Position numbers and translations under genes: made by a program. From NCBI GenBank assembly GCA_900549545.1, contig URPA01000032.1:1-21509 (forward strand): 21,509 nucleotides of DNA, read 5' to 3'. Source of the stretch: an uncultured Eubacteriales bacterium. GTDB lineage: Bacteria; Bacillota; Clostridia; Oscillospirales; Oscillospiraceae. Positions within the stretch are counted from its first letter, which is position 1. Each line of letters opens with the position of its first letter. Below, in pieces: positions 6,290 to 13,592 of the stretch. Under the pieces are notes generated by a model, which made no database searches, was not told where the DNA came from, and worked only from the letters and a program-made list of their open reading frames with translations.

Positions 6290-6514
6290 TCATATATCGT
6301 ACTCGTAAGAGGGATACTTATCCATGTCGTAAGGCGTTTTCAGGGTGTCCTTACGGGGCATATCGTCATAGTGCTTTTTGAGGAAAGGCTCAACGACGTT
6401 GAACAGGAGCTTACCGTCAAGGTCGAAGAAGAACACCACAAAAAGCGCCACATTCGCGACGAGAGCCACGCCGACGAGCTTGCCCAGAAACTTGCCGAAT
6501 TTGCATTTTTTCAT
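6290..6514 (-). CDS. 74-aa single-span membrane microprotein
   Basis: A 74-residue protein with a Lys/Cys-rich N terminus, one hydrophobic span (about 13-30) ending in FFFDLDGK, and a charged, Tyr/Asp-rich tail (about 40-74). The start has an ideal GGAGG site 6 bases upstream, placed 7 bases after the stop of the 536-aa subunit. It is paralogous over residues 8-37 to the 52-aa microprotein on the other side of the activator gene (15 of 30 identical, ungapped). It has no known family that I recognise. Its conserved position and duplication suggest a structural partner, for example tethering the soluble Fe-S enzymes to the membrane; this is inference. Confidence 0.8.
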   Translation of the reverse strand: MKKCKFGKFLGKLVGVALVANVALFVVFFFDLDGKLLFNVVEPFLKKHYDDMPRKDTLKTPYDMDKYPSYEYDI

Positions 6515-6528
6515 TGCTTTCCTCCTGT

Positions 6529-8139
6529 TTACCAGACCATGGAATCGTCAAAGTCAAGCAGAGTCGGGTCGATAGGCTCTTCATGCATGACGGTGGTCAT
6601 GTAGTCGTTGATGATACGGCGAATTTCGGCACGGGAGACGGTGCGGCTGTCAGGCAGAGCGTGAGGCACCCAAAAGGCCTTGGTGTTTCTCTTTCTGAAC
6701 TCATCCTCAAACAGGCCGTGAACGCCCTGCATGCCCTTGCACTGGAGCTGGTCATACATACAGACCATGTCGCAGTTGAACTTTTCCATATTCTCCCACA
6801 GCTCAAAGATGTGGTTCATGCCGCCGACGGCCATGCGGCGCATAGGCGCCCACATGTGGTAGGTGGCCATATCCTCAAGAGTGTGCTCATAGCTGTCGGT
6901 GCGCAGGGTCATGTCGAACATGAGAGAGTCCATGTTTATGACGACCTTCAGGCCCCAGCAGTTATATGCCCAGGTGCACCAGTTGGAGTAATAAAGCGGG
7001 GCGCAGGACCATGCGATAACTCTGTGACGGGTGTTGGGGAAGGTGTTTATCTTGTTGGCGACACACTTGTTCATTATCTTGCGCACCTTGGCGTCTACCT
7101 TGTGCCAGATGGGCAGGTCGCCGTACTGGGACTGATAGATGCGGTAGAGCGCCTGAGCCGTGCCGCCGACGGGGTAGTACTCGGTTTTCGCGGCGACATC
7201 CCACTTCTCCCACTCAAACTCCTGAAGCTTGTTCTGGCGCTCGAGACACTCGCAGAGCAGCTCATAGTTGAAGGGAACGCCGGTCTGCTCCTCAATGAAC
7301 TTCCAGCACTCCTCGATCTCTCTCATGCAGTGCTTGTGAACCAGCGGGTCATCAAACTGCATGGGCTGGGGCATTGCAAACAGGGGCTTGTTGAAGAACC
7401 AGTCCTGAAGAATAGAGGTGGCGACAGAGCCGTCGCAGGCCTCGTTGGAGGTGATGACGAAGGGAGCGTAATCGGGCATATCGTCCACAACGAACAGGCC
7501 GGATTCCGCCTGACACATGGGGCAGGGGTCGCCGGGCAGACCGATGGACTGGACAGCGTCGATATAGTTGTGAACTGTGTGGGAGTTGACGTGGCAGGTG
7601 ACGAAGTAGGGGATCATCTCCATTGCCACGCTCTCGAACTTATCGGCCCAGGGGTAGAACACGCCGCCCCAGACCGTCTCATTATGGGCAAAGGTGTGAT
7701 GCCATGCATCGTTATGCTTGCCGCCGTGGAGCTTGGCATCGGCAACGAACATGCGCATGAACTGCACGATGGTGGCGTTGACCATGCCGCGATAGTGCCA
7801 GGAGGAGGCGCGCATTGCGGGGCCGCGCATACCTTCCATGCCGCGGTCAAACCAGTGCATAACGGTCAGATAGGTCTGGCCGACCCAGCGGTAGCGCCAG
7901 ACGCCCTTTGCGAAGGTTATCGGGCCGCCGTACTTCATAATGTCGCCGACCATGTGGATGTAGTTATACAGCCACACATTGTAGAAGTAATCCAGAGTGT
8001 CCTTCAGGCCGCGCCACTCTCTGTGCTTATAAAGGCCTGTCTTATCCTCATACAGCTCGCCCAGACGCAGGTCATCCAGCGGTCTGCCATGGAGAAAGAC
8101 ATTGACGGCTTCCTTGAGTTTGGTTTTGTTGAATGCCAT
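6529..8139 (-). CDS. 2-hydroxyacyl-CoA dehydratase-like large subunit (536 aa)
   Basis: A 536-aa member of the 2-hydroxyacyl-CoA dehydratase/benzoyl-CoA reductase-like superfamily. It is markedly longer than the usual 370-480-residue subunits and rich in Trp, Tyr, Met and Cys. The N-terminal ~200 residues (including YNVWLYNYIHMVGDIMKYGG, 53-72) do not look like a standard subunit. Family-like features are the DPCPMC segment (C206, C209), SNEACDGS (C235), a following helix-rich region resembling the small domain of HadB/HadC, and a late cysteine set C456, C460, C467. Candidate [4Fe-4S] ligands are among C206/C209, C235 and C460/C467. The start at 8139 follows AGGAGG by 9 bases and the preceding gene's stop by one base; an in-frame upstream extension was rejected. 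Substrate unknown. Confidence 0.78.
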   Translation of the reverse strand: MAFNKTKLKEAVNVFLHGRPLDDLRLGELYEDKTGLYKHREWRGLKDTLDYFYNVWLYNYIHMVGDIMKYGGPITFAKGVWRYRWVGQTYLTVMHWFDRGMEGMRGPAMRASSWHYRGMVNATIVQFMRMFVADAKLHGGKHNDAWHHTFAHNETVWGGVFYPWADKFESVAMEMIPYFVTCHVNSHTVHNYIDAVQSIGLPGDPCPMCQAESGLFVVDDMPDYAPFVITSNEACDGSVATSILQDWFFNKPLFAMPQPMQFDDPLVHKHCMREIEECWKFIEEQTGVPFNYELLCECLERQNKLQEFEWEKWDVAAKTEYYPVGGTAQALYRIYQSQYGDLPIWHKVDAKVRKIMNKCVANKINTFPNTRHRVIAWSCAPLYYSNWCTWAYNCWGLKVVINMDSLMFDMTLRTDSYEHTLEDMATYHMWAPMRRMAVGGMNHIFELWENMEKFNCDMVCMYDQLQCKGMQGVHGLFEDEFRKRNTKAFWVPHALPDSRTVSRAEIRRIINDYMTTVMHEEPIDPTLLDFDDSMVW

Positions 8140-8140
8140 A

Positions 8141-9352
8141 TTACTTGCCCTCCTGGATCTTCTTGATCTCCACGCTCTCCACAAACGCCTGGAAGCGCGT
8201 GCGGAGCTGACCGGAGGCGGTGTTTATGTATTCCTTCTCAATGGAGCAGACGGGGATATCAAAGTCACGGCGCATGACAACGGTGTCGATAACGCGCTCA
8301 TATGACCAGTACTCGCAGAACTTGTTGGAGGCGACGATAAGCCCGTCGGCGTTATAGTCCTTAACAAGATTTGCAAGGCGCTGCTTGCGCTCACGCATGA
8401 CATCCTGCGGCATGAAGCGCGGGCAGTTGCTGGTGTCCAGATAATGGCGGGCGATAGCGTCCAGCGGGTCCTGACCATCCTTCACAACGATGGGGACGCG
8501 GCTCTCGACCGCGCCGTAGCAGTAACGGTCGGCAACGACCTCCGCGCCGCAGCTCTCGATGAGCTTTGTAAAATCGGGGTCGTCATTCTCGGAACCGGCG
8601 AGGACGACCTTGCAGCGGAACGGCCATTTGTCGTCCGGCTCGCGGGTCTTCATCTCCTCCGCGGTCTCGCGCAGGTAGGGGAGAATAAGCGCCTTCGGGC
8701 AGCAGAGGGACACAAGCTGGATAACATGGAACTCATAGCCGGTGATGGTGGGATTATCAAGCTTGCGGTAGTCGCCGATCTCGTTGATGAGGCGGCAGAC
8801 CTCATTGTGCTGCTCAATGGCCTTCATAATGGCCTCGTCCGACACGTCGATGCCGAAGTGCTTGTTGAGCTCACCGAGCACATGGTGGCGCAGCTGCTCC
8901 TTATAGTGCTGGTAGCTGTTCTCGGTTTTCTTAAAGGGAACATCGATAAATTCGCAGAAGAAGTTGGGGTTCTGGATGATGTCCATATCATCGACGCTGT
9001 CCAGATTTTTCTTCTTCAGATGCTCCTGGAAGCGGCAGGTTACCGTGCAGGTTTCAGTAGCCATCTGGGCATCCAGGAAATTGTAGCCGCCCTCCAATGC
9101 CCGTTCAAAAAGACTGCGGCCATAGTGACATACGCGAGCTGACATATAATAAGTCGCAATGTCGGGAGAGGCGCAGCGCGGCGCTCTCAGCCTCACTGAG
9201 AAGCAGCCGGGCAGATCGAGAAGGACTTCAGGCATGAAGTAACAAGTATAGCCCAGAGCGTATTTTCCGTCCGCCTTCGCTTTCTGAACTAATTCGTTGT
9301 TGGCTTCCTGAAGCAGATTCTCAAAGTAGATCAAATGCTTGAGATCTTTCAC
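8141..9352 (-). CDS. 2-hydroxyacyl-CoA dehydratase-like subunit (403 aa)
   Basis: This 403-aa protein has the normal length and layout of the HgdB/HadC/FldC-type subunit. It has an N-terminal domain with GYTCYFMPEVLLDLPG (34-49, C37 the expected first cluster ligand), a middle segment TETCTVTCRF (99-108), a helical insert, and a second Rossmann-like domain with LAGSENDDPDF (251-261) and ASNKFCEYWSYER (341-353, C346 the expected third ligand). Family members bind [4Fe-4S] or double-cubane clusters and take electrons from an HgdC-type activase encoded nearby, as here. It is the first gene of the operon, 53 bp after the predicted transcription start. It ends one base before the 536-aa subunit's ATG, so the two are probably made in equal amounts. 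Physiological reaction unknown. Confidence 0.85.
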   Translation of the reverse strand: MKDLKHLIYFENLLQEANNELVQKAKADGKYALGYTCYFMPEVLLDLPGCFSVRLRAPRCASPDIATYYMSARVCHYGRSLFERALEGGYNFLDAQMATETCTVTCRFQEHLKKKNLDSVDDMDIIQNPNFFCEFIDVPFKKTENSYQHYKEQLRHHVLGELNKHFGIDVSDEAIMKAIEQHNEVCRLINEIGDYRKLDNPTITGYEFHVIQLVSLCCPKALILPYLRETAEEMKTREPDDKWPFRCKVVLAGSENDDPDFTKLIESCGAEVVADRYCYGAVESRVPIVVKDGQDPLDAIARHYLDTSNCPRFMPQDVMRERKQRLANLVKDYNADGLIVASNKFCEYWSYERVIDTVVMRRDFDIPVCSIEKEYINTASGQLRTRFQAFVESVEIKKIQEGK

Positions 9353-9412
9353 GGATAACCTCCTAAAAATTTATTTTCGATAAGGGTACCGGAACCCCGT
9401 GTCGTTGCTAAT

Positions 9413-9441
9413 ATTTTATCAAATCGCAATAATAATGTCAA
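9413..9441 (-). promoter_or_regulatory. Near-consensus sigma-A promoter of the six-gene operon
   Basis: Minus-strand reading: -35 TTGACA (9436-9441, perfect), 17-bp spacer, -10 TAAAAT (9413-9418), predicted start near 9405. It sits 61 bp upstream of the first gene. Strong hexamers predict high expression. Confidence 0.8.
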
Positions 9442-9465
9442 ATTGAAATTGAGCAGTTTTGACAT
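9435..9465 (-). promoter_or_regulatory. Inverted repeat over the -35 box, possible operator
   Basis: ATGTCAAA (9435-9442) and TTTGACAT (9458-9465) form a perfect 8-bp inverted repeat with a 15-base gap. The right-hand copy on the minus strand contains the -35 TTGACA. The half-site spacing of about two helical turns fits a dimeric regulator, but no such regulator gene is adjacent. Confidence 0.4.
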
Positions 9466-9505
9466 AAAACGGGGCTGAAACGCTATACAATTTAAGTCGA
9501 AGTGT

Positions 9506-10663
9506 CTAAAACGCACAGTTTTGTACAAAATTTCTAATTTCTTCCTCCGTTGCGGAAGCCCTGCCGCTGATGAGAGCGCTCTTGCCGCCGCCGCGCCCGT
9601 TTATGCCGGAATTTATGCTCTTTGCCGCTGCGCGCAGGTCGACGTGGCGGCTTACCATGATGTACTCATAGCCCGCCTTGTCGCTGCCGGAGAAGACCGC
9701 GGCAAAGCCCGTGCAGCGCTCGGCGAGGAGGTTTGCAAGCTCACGAAGAGCGACACCCTCAAGGCTCGGCTCAAAATGGCAGATGTTTCCCACGGTCACG
9801 GGGAAGCCCTCCGCCTTGACGCGGGCAAGCTCCATGCTCAGCGCGCCTATCCGCTCCTTGAGCCGCTCCTGCTCGCCCATGATGCGGAAGAGAGCGGGGG
9901 CAACCTCGTCCCGCTTCGCGCTGAGCATGGCGGAGACAGCCTGTACGCTTTCCTGCCGCCGGCGGAAAAGCTCCAGCGCGTCCATGCCGCAGGCAAGCTC
10001 GATGCGCACGCCGCCCCGGTGGCGCTGGGCGTCCATGAGCTTTATGATGCCGATCTCCCCGCTGCGCTTTACATGCGGGGCACAGCAGGCGCAGCAGTCA
10101 ATATCGCCGATGCGCACAATGCGCACATCGCCTGTAAGCTCTATTTTGCTGCGGTAATCAAGCGTTTCAAGCTCCTCCGGGGAGGGAAACCAGGTCTCCA
10201 CCGGAATATTATCGCGCACGGCCTCGTTTGCAAGTGTCTCAATGCGCGTTAGCTGCTGCGCGTCGAGCTCCCCGTCAAAGTCTATGGTCATGCACTCCGC
10301 GCCCATGTGAAAGCCCACGTTGTTAAGCCCATACAGCCTATGCGTAAGGCCGGAGAAGATATGCTCCCCGGAGTGGTTCTGCATCCGGCGCAGGCGCTGC
10401 TCTTTGTCGATGGCGCACTTAAGCTCCGCGCCGGGGGTGACAGGCTCATCTGTGAGGTGGAGAATCTCCCCGTCTTCTTCCTGCACGTCCAGCACGCGCA
10501 CAGAGCCTATATAGCCCGTGTCCGCGCTCTGGCCGCCGCCCTCCGGGAAAAAGGCCGTTCTGTCAAGGCAAAGGGCATAGCTGCCCGACCGCTCCCGGCA
10601 GGCGAGAACCTTCGCCGTGAACTCAAAAATGTGGCTGTCGGAATAGTATAGTTTATCTGTCAT
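9506..10663 (-). CDS. Alanyl-tRNA editing protein (AlaX-L type, DHHA1)
   Basis: A 385-aa stand-alone editing hydrolase related to the C-terminal half of alanyl-tRNA synthetase. It clears mischarged Ser- or Gly-tRNA(Ala). The zinc-site motifs are H97-x3-H101 (NHSGEHIF) and C193-x3-H197 (CCAPH). A coiled-coil region and a C-terminal DHHA1 domain ending in GGGKSALISGRAS complete the long AlaX form. The ATG at 10663 with a GAGGT site 6 bases upstream is preferred to an upstream in-frame start that overlaps the regulator gene. It begins 10 bp after the XRE gene stop, so it is the third gene of that operon. No clear terminator was found between it and the dehydratase-like operon. Confidence 0.88.
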   Translation of the reverse strand: MTDKLYYSDSHIFEFTAKVLACRERSGSYALCLDRTAFFPEGGGQSADTGYIGSVRVLDVQEEDGEILHLTDEPVTPGAELKCAIDKEQRLRRMQNHSGEHIFSGLTHRLYGLNNVGFHMGAECMTIDFDGELDAQQLTRIETLANEAVRDNIPVETWFPSPEELETLDYRSKIELTGDVRIVRIGDIDCCACCAPHVKRSGEIGIIKLMDAQRHRGGVRIELACGMDALELFRRRQESVQAVSAMLSAKRDEVAPALFRIMGEQERLKERIGALSMELARVKAEGFPVTVGNICHFEPSLEGVALRELANLLAERCTGFAAVFSGSDKAGYEYIMVSRHVDLRAAAKSINSGINGRGGGKSALISGRASATEEEIRNFVQNCAF

Positions 10664-10673
10664 AATGTACCTC

Positions 10674-10880
10674 TTAAAAATAGAATAGTTCCTCGAATTT
10701 TTTATCAAGCGCGATGCACAGCACCAACGCCAGCTTCGCCGTGGGGTTAAACTGCCCCGTCTCGATGGAGCTTATGGTGTTTCGCGAGACACCTACCAGC
10801 TCCGCAAGCTGGCTCTGGGAGAGCTTGCGCTCCGTCCGTGCCTGCTTGAGGCGGTTTTTGAGTATCAGCTTATCCTCCAT
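10674..10880 (-). CDS. XRE-family HTH regulator (Cro/C1 type)
   Basis: A 68-aa protein made almost entirely of one helix-turn-helix domain: LKQARTERKLSQSQLAELVG (11-30) then VSRNTISSIETGQFNPTAKL (31-50), with the ETGxxxPT signature of compact XRE regulators. No sensor domain is present. It begins 2 bp after the stop of the small membrane-protein gene, with a weak ribosome site, so coupled translation is likely. Such tiny regulators often autoregulate. The repeated 19-bp sites at the operon promoter (11205-11257) are the natural candidates for its operators. Confidence 0.88.
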   Translation of the reverse strand: MEDKLILKNRLKQARTERKLSQSQLAELVGVSRNTISSIETGQFNPTAKLALVLCIALDKKFEELFYF

Positions 10881-10882
10881 GC

Positions 10883-11188
10883 TCAGTGCCCCATGAAAAA
10901 GCGCACCGCGGCGAAAACGGCGGCAATGAGCGTGATGACGGCAATGACGAGGTTAAATTTATCCTTCGTCTTTGTATAGCAGTAGAAGCGCCCCGCGCAG
11001 ACGGAGATGCACACCGTCGCGCACAGATCCATTATCGGCTCATCATGCATCCCTCGTATGAGGGAGAAAAACGCCGCGCTCAGCACCAGCGCGATGTATG
11101 TCCACTTCATGGACTTGTCCCGCACCTGAACCTCCATCTCGTCATTTTTCTCCCCGCGGCTGCGCCGCAAAATCTCGTCTCTGTCCAT
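10883..11188 (-). CDS. Small three-span membrane protein (DUF6442-like)
   Basis: A 101-aa protein with a charged N-terminal segment (MDRDEILRRSRGEKNDEMEV, 1-20), then three predicted membrane helices (about 29-47, 53-70 and 77-97). The N-terminal DRDEILxxSRxE pattern, together with a compact XRE gene immediately downstream, matches a common Firmicutes pair that I associate with DUF6442; that domain name is from memory and needs a search. The ATG at 11188 with AAGGAGG 6 bases upstream is preferred over an in-frame start further upstream that would place the promoter inside the gene. It is the first gene of a unit with the XRE regulator and the tRNA-editing gene. Confidence 0.78.
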   Translation of the reverse strand: MDRDEILRRSRGEKNDEMEVQVRDKSMKWTYIALVLSAAFFSLIRGMHDEPIMDLCATVCISVCAGRFYCYTKTKDKFNLVIAVITLIAAVFAAVRFFMGH

Positions 11189-11204
11189 AACGGCCTCCTT
11201 GAAT

Positions 11205-11257
11205 TGCCAAGTTTTGTTGTCAACACAGAATATAACACTGCCAAGTTTACTTGTCAA
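11205..11257 (-). promoter_or_regulatory. Promoter with two 19-bp operator-like repeats
   Basis: Minus-strand promoter: -35 TTGACA (11252-11257), 17-bp spacer, -10 TATATT (11229-11234). Two 19-mers, 11205-11223 and 11239-11257, match at 17 of 19 positions (TGCCAAGTTTNNTTGTCAA on the plus strand) and are offset by 34 bp. One covers the -35 and spacer, the other the predicted start site. That is a typical layout for repression, most likely by the XRE protein of the same operon. Confidence 0.72.
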
Positions 11258-11265
11258 TAGCATAT

Positions 11266-11301
11266 AAAAGAAAAATCCCGCAGAAGCGGGATTTTTCTTT
11301 T
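11266..11301. terminator. Bidirectional intrinsic terminator
   Basis: A perfect 16-bp stem (11266-11281 with 11286-11301) around an AGAA loop carries poly-A and poly-T arms on both sides. It ends the serC-serA-mtnN-gtrII transcript and lies only 8 bp upstream of the -35 box of the next promoter. Confidence 0.9.
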
Positions 11302-11302
11302 A

Positions 11303-12838
11303 TCAGTCGGACAGCTTGATTACCGCCGTGTCGCCGATTATGCGCACGGAGCCGTCGAGCGGCCAGACGGGCATATCATCCGTCACGCCGGAGGCAGCAA
11401 GCTCATCAAGCTCCGCCTCGCTCACAGGCGTGTAGCCGCAATCAAGCACGGTCACCATATAAGAAGAAGCGTGGAGGTGGTCATATATCAGCGTCGGCTG
11501 AACCATGTTTGCAAAGACGGTAAGTTCCTCTATGCCCTCCGCCCCGCTGCTCACCAGCGATTCATCGGTGCCGCCCACAAAGGCAAACTTTTTGACGCTG
11601 CCGTCATCGAGCAGATGTATGCGTGTGAGCATTTCAGAGGCGGTAACGTGGCTTGTTCGATTGCAGCGCTCAAGCAGGAGATAAGCCTGATTTGCCTGCA
11701 CGGTGAATTTAAGCGCGATAACCGCAAAGAGCACCGCCGCCAGCGCGCGCAGACGCTGACCACCGAAGCGCTCTGCAAGCACAGGGGCCAGAATATACAG
11801 CAGACACAGGCTTTGCAGCATCACAGGATAATAATACACTCCTGGAGAGGCAAAGAGCCAAATGCAGGCAAAGACCGGCAGTGATACAAGGCTCAGGATA
11901 AGCAGAACGAGCCGCTGCCATTTTGCAGCGAGTCCGGCCTTGGCGGCGGCATATACCAGCAGCGCCGCGAGGGACAGCAGAAAGGCAATGTTCAAAAGCG
12001 CATAAAAGCTAAAGCCATTTTTGAATACATTCCCGCCGAGGAAAAAGGAGGCCAAAGTCTGCGCCATTTTGACAAGAGCTGTGGAAAATGCCCCACCGCC
12101 TATGCTGCCGAGCTCGTTTATGCCCTGATAGTTTTGCACGGGCAGCCCCGAAATGAGCAGGCTCAGCTTCCAAATCACGTAATAGACCGCAAGTGCCGCT
12201 CCATAGACAATAAACTGCCTGCCTATCCAGCGGTAAAGCAGTTTGTCCTCCCGTTTTTTGTTCAAAAGCTCAGTAATAAAATGGCTCATGGACAAAAGTA
12301 GCGCGAAGGACACATAGGCCTGATATATCCCGCAGCAAAAGCACACCAGCAGCGCCGCGGCCGCCGCGTGGAGCCGGTTTTTATCGCCCACCATATTCAG
12401 CCGCACGGATAGCGCCGCCAGCAGCATGGCCAGCATGTAGGCGTCGGCGGTGAACTCATAAAAAAAGCTGATCGTTACGCAGGGGAAAGAAGCGAGCAGG
12501 GCGCCGGTGATCACTGCTGCGCTCCCGCGGTGGAGCTTGAATATATCCGCAATCACCGCGGCAGTAAGGCCTATGTATATCAGCGAGAGCAGACCGTTTA
12601 TCCAGGGCAGGTCAAAGCAGGAGCTTGGCATGCTTGCCGCCGCCAGAAACCAGCGCCCGGAGCCGATCATGTTGTTTTTGAAGCTCCAGCCGAAGATGGC
12701 GTCATGGTTATAGAGTGTGTTTGTAAATTTATAAATATGCGCGGCGAGGCCAACAAGCAGCGCAGCCCAAAACGCCTGCTTCTGCGCGCTGCCCCAAAAA
12801 CCGCGAAGATGGGAGTATAAGCTCGACTCTTTTTTCAC
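11303..12838 (-). CDS. GtrII-type polytopic glucosyltransferase
   Basis: A 511-aa integral membrane protein with about ten or more hydrophobic helices and an extracytoplasmic C-terminal region (about 395-511). The N-terminal pattern TLYNHDAIFGW (41-51), with Asp46 in the first large loop, and SGRWFLA (59-65) match the GtrII (PF14264) family of GT-C-like, lipid-linked-sugar glucosyltransferases that decorate cell-surface polymers. The start is GTG at 12838, with GGGAGG 8 bases upstream. It overlaps the mtnN stop by 4 bp (GTGA), so the two are translationally coupled. Its link to serine and SAM genes looks like operon piggy-backing rather than a shared pathway. Acceptor and sugar are unknown. 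Confidence 0.8.
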   Translation of the reverse strand: MKKESSLYSHLRGFWGSAQKQAFWAALLVGLAAHIYKFTNTLYNHDAIFGWSFKNNMIGSGRWFLAAASMPSSCFDLPWINGLLSLIYIGLTAAVIADIFKLHRGSAAVITGALLASFPCVTISFFYEFTADAYMLAMLLAALSVRLNMVGDKNRLHAAAAALLVCFCCGIYQAYVSFALLLSMSHFITELLNKKREDKLLYRWIGRQFIVYGAALAVYYVIWKLSLLISGLPVQNYQGINELGSIGGGAFSTALVKMAQTLASFFLGGNVFKNGFSFYALLNIAFLLSLAALLVYAAAKAGLAAKWQRLVLLILSLVSLPVFACIWLFASPGVYYYPVMLQSLCLLYILAPVLAERFGGQRLRALAAVLFAVIALKFTVQANQAYLLLERCNRTSHVTASEMLTRIHLLDDGSVKKFAFVGGTDESLVSSGAEGIEELTVFANMVQPTLIYDHLHASSYMVTVLDCGYTPVSEAELDELAASGVTDDMPVWPLDGSVRIIGDTAVIKLSD

Positions 12839-13518
12839 AGTATATCCTCCCGGATTATTCTGTCCGTTATCTCAAGGCATATCTCCGAGCTGCGGCGGAT
12901 TTGCGCGTAAAATGCGTCCGCACCGCCGTCGACCCCGTCGGAGACGGTCTTTATCGCGAGGCACGGCACGCTGCAGCGCCGGCAGGTCAGGGCGATGCCG
13001 GCGGCCTCCATCTCGCAGATGTCCGCGCCGTACCTCTCGTGCAGGGCGCGCTTGGCCTGCTCATTGCCGACAAACTTGTCCGCCGAGGCACAGACGACCC
13101 TTTTCAGCTCCGGCGCTATCTCCACGGCCTTCTCAACAAGCTCCGGGCTCATGGGGATGTATACGCTGTCATAGCCGGGATAGCGCCCCGGCTCAACCGG
13201 GTCAATCTCCGACAGGTCAAAATCATAGTGCACCAGCTTTTCAACCACGCAGGTGCGCATCTCGCCCATGTCCTCGGTAAGCCCGCCGACAACGCCGAAG
13301 TTTACAATGAGACTTGCATCGTAATGGTCAATGAGAAGCTGGGCCGCGGCGGCGGCGGCAAGCTCACCGACGCCGGAGTTGAGCACATAGAGCCTGCATC
13401 CCGCCATGTCATAGCGAAAAATCTTGAAGCCCCAGATGCTCTCCTCGCCGTGGGGCGTCCCGTATCGCTCAAGGACGGAGGCAATCTCCACCGCCACTAT
13501 CATACCGATATTTTTCAA
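12835..13518 (-). CDS. mtnN: 5'-methylthioadenosine/S-adenosylhomocysteine nucleosidase
   Basis: A 227-aa member of the PNP/UDP family. It hydrolyses methylthioadenosine and S-adenosylhomocysteine to adenine and the ribosyl thioether, relieving product inhibition of SAM enzymes. Motifs: VAVEIA with E11 (equivalent of E. coli Glu12), VNFGVVGGL (72-80), CEMEAAGIA (168-176, substrate Met/Glu) and KTVSDGVDG (190-198, catalytic Asp194). I chose the TTG at 13518: it has GGAG 6 bases upstream and gives MKNIGMIVAVE, the usual N terminus. A TTG four codons upstream (13530, with AAGGTG) and an ATG at 13503 without a ribosome site are alternatives. It follows serA by 74 bp. Confidence 0.88.
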   Translation of the reverse strand: MKNIGMIVAVEIASVLERYGTPHGEESIWGFKIFRYDMAGCRLYVLNSGVGELAAAAAAQLLIDHYDASLIVNFGVVGGLTEDMGEMRTCVVEKLVHYDFDLSEIDPVEPGRYPGYDSVYIPMSPELVEKAVEIAPELKRVVCASADKFVGNEQAKRALHERYGADICEMEAAGIALTCRRCSVPCLAIKTVSDGVDGGADAFYAQIRRSSEICLEITDRIIREDIL

Positions 13519-13592
13519 GCTTATCTCCAATCTGACACCTTTGCAGATGTCAATTTAATACTTGCTTCCCCCTGCCAAGAAAGGGGACTTCC

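Noticed and set aside
6249..6293. Upstream in-frame extension of the activator gene
   Set aside because: It would overlap the microprotein gene, lacks a ribosome site, and adds residues absent from the HgdC family, whose N terminus begins at 6248.
6514..8166. A 550-codon open frame on the plus strand
   Set aside because: It lies antisense to the 536-aa dehydratase-like gene, has no ribosome site and gives a low-complexity Val/His/Gly-rich product. It is a codon-bias shadow.
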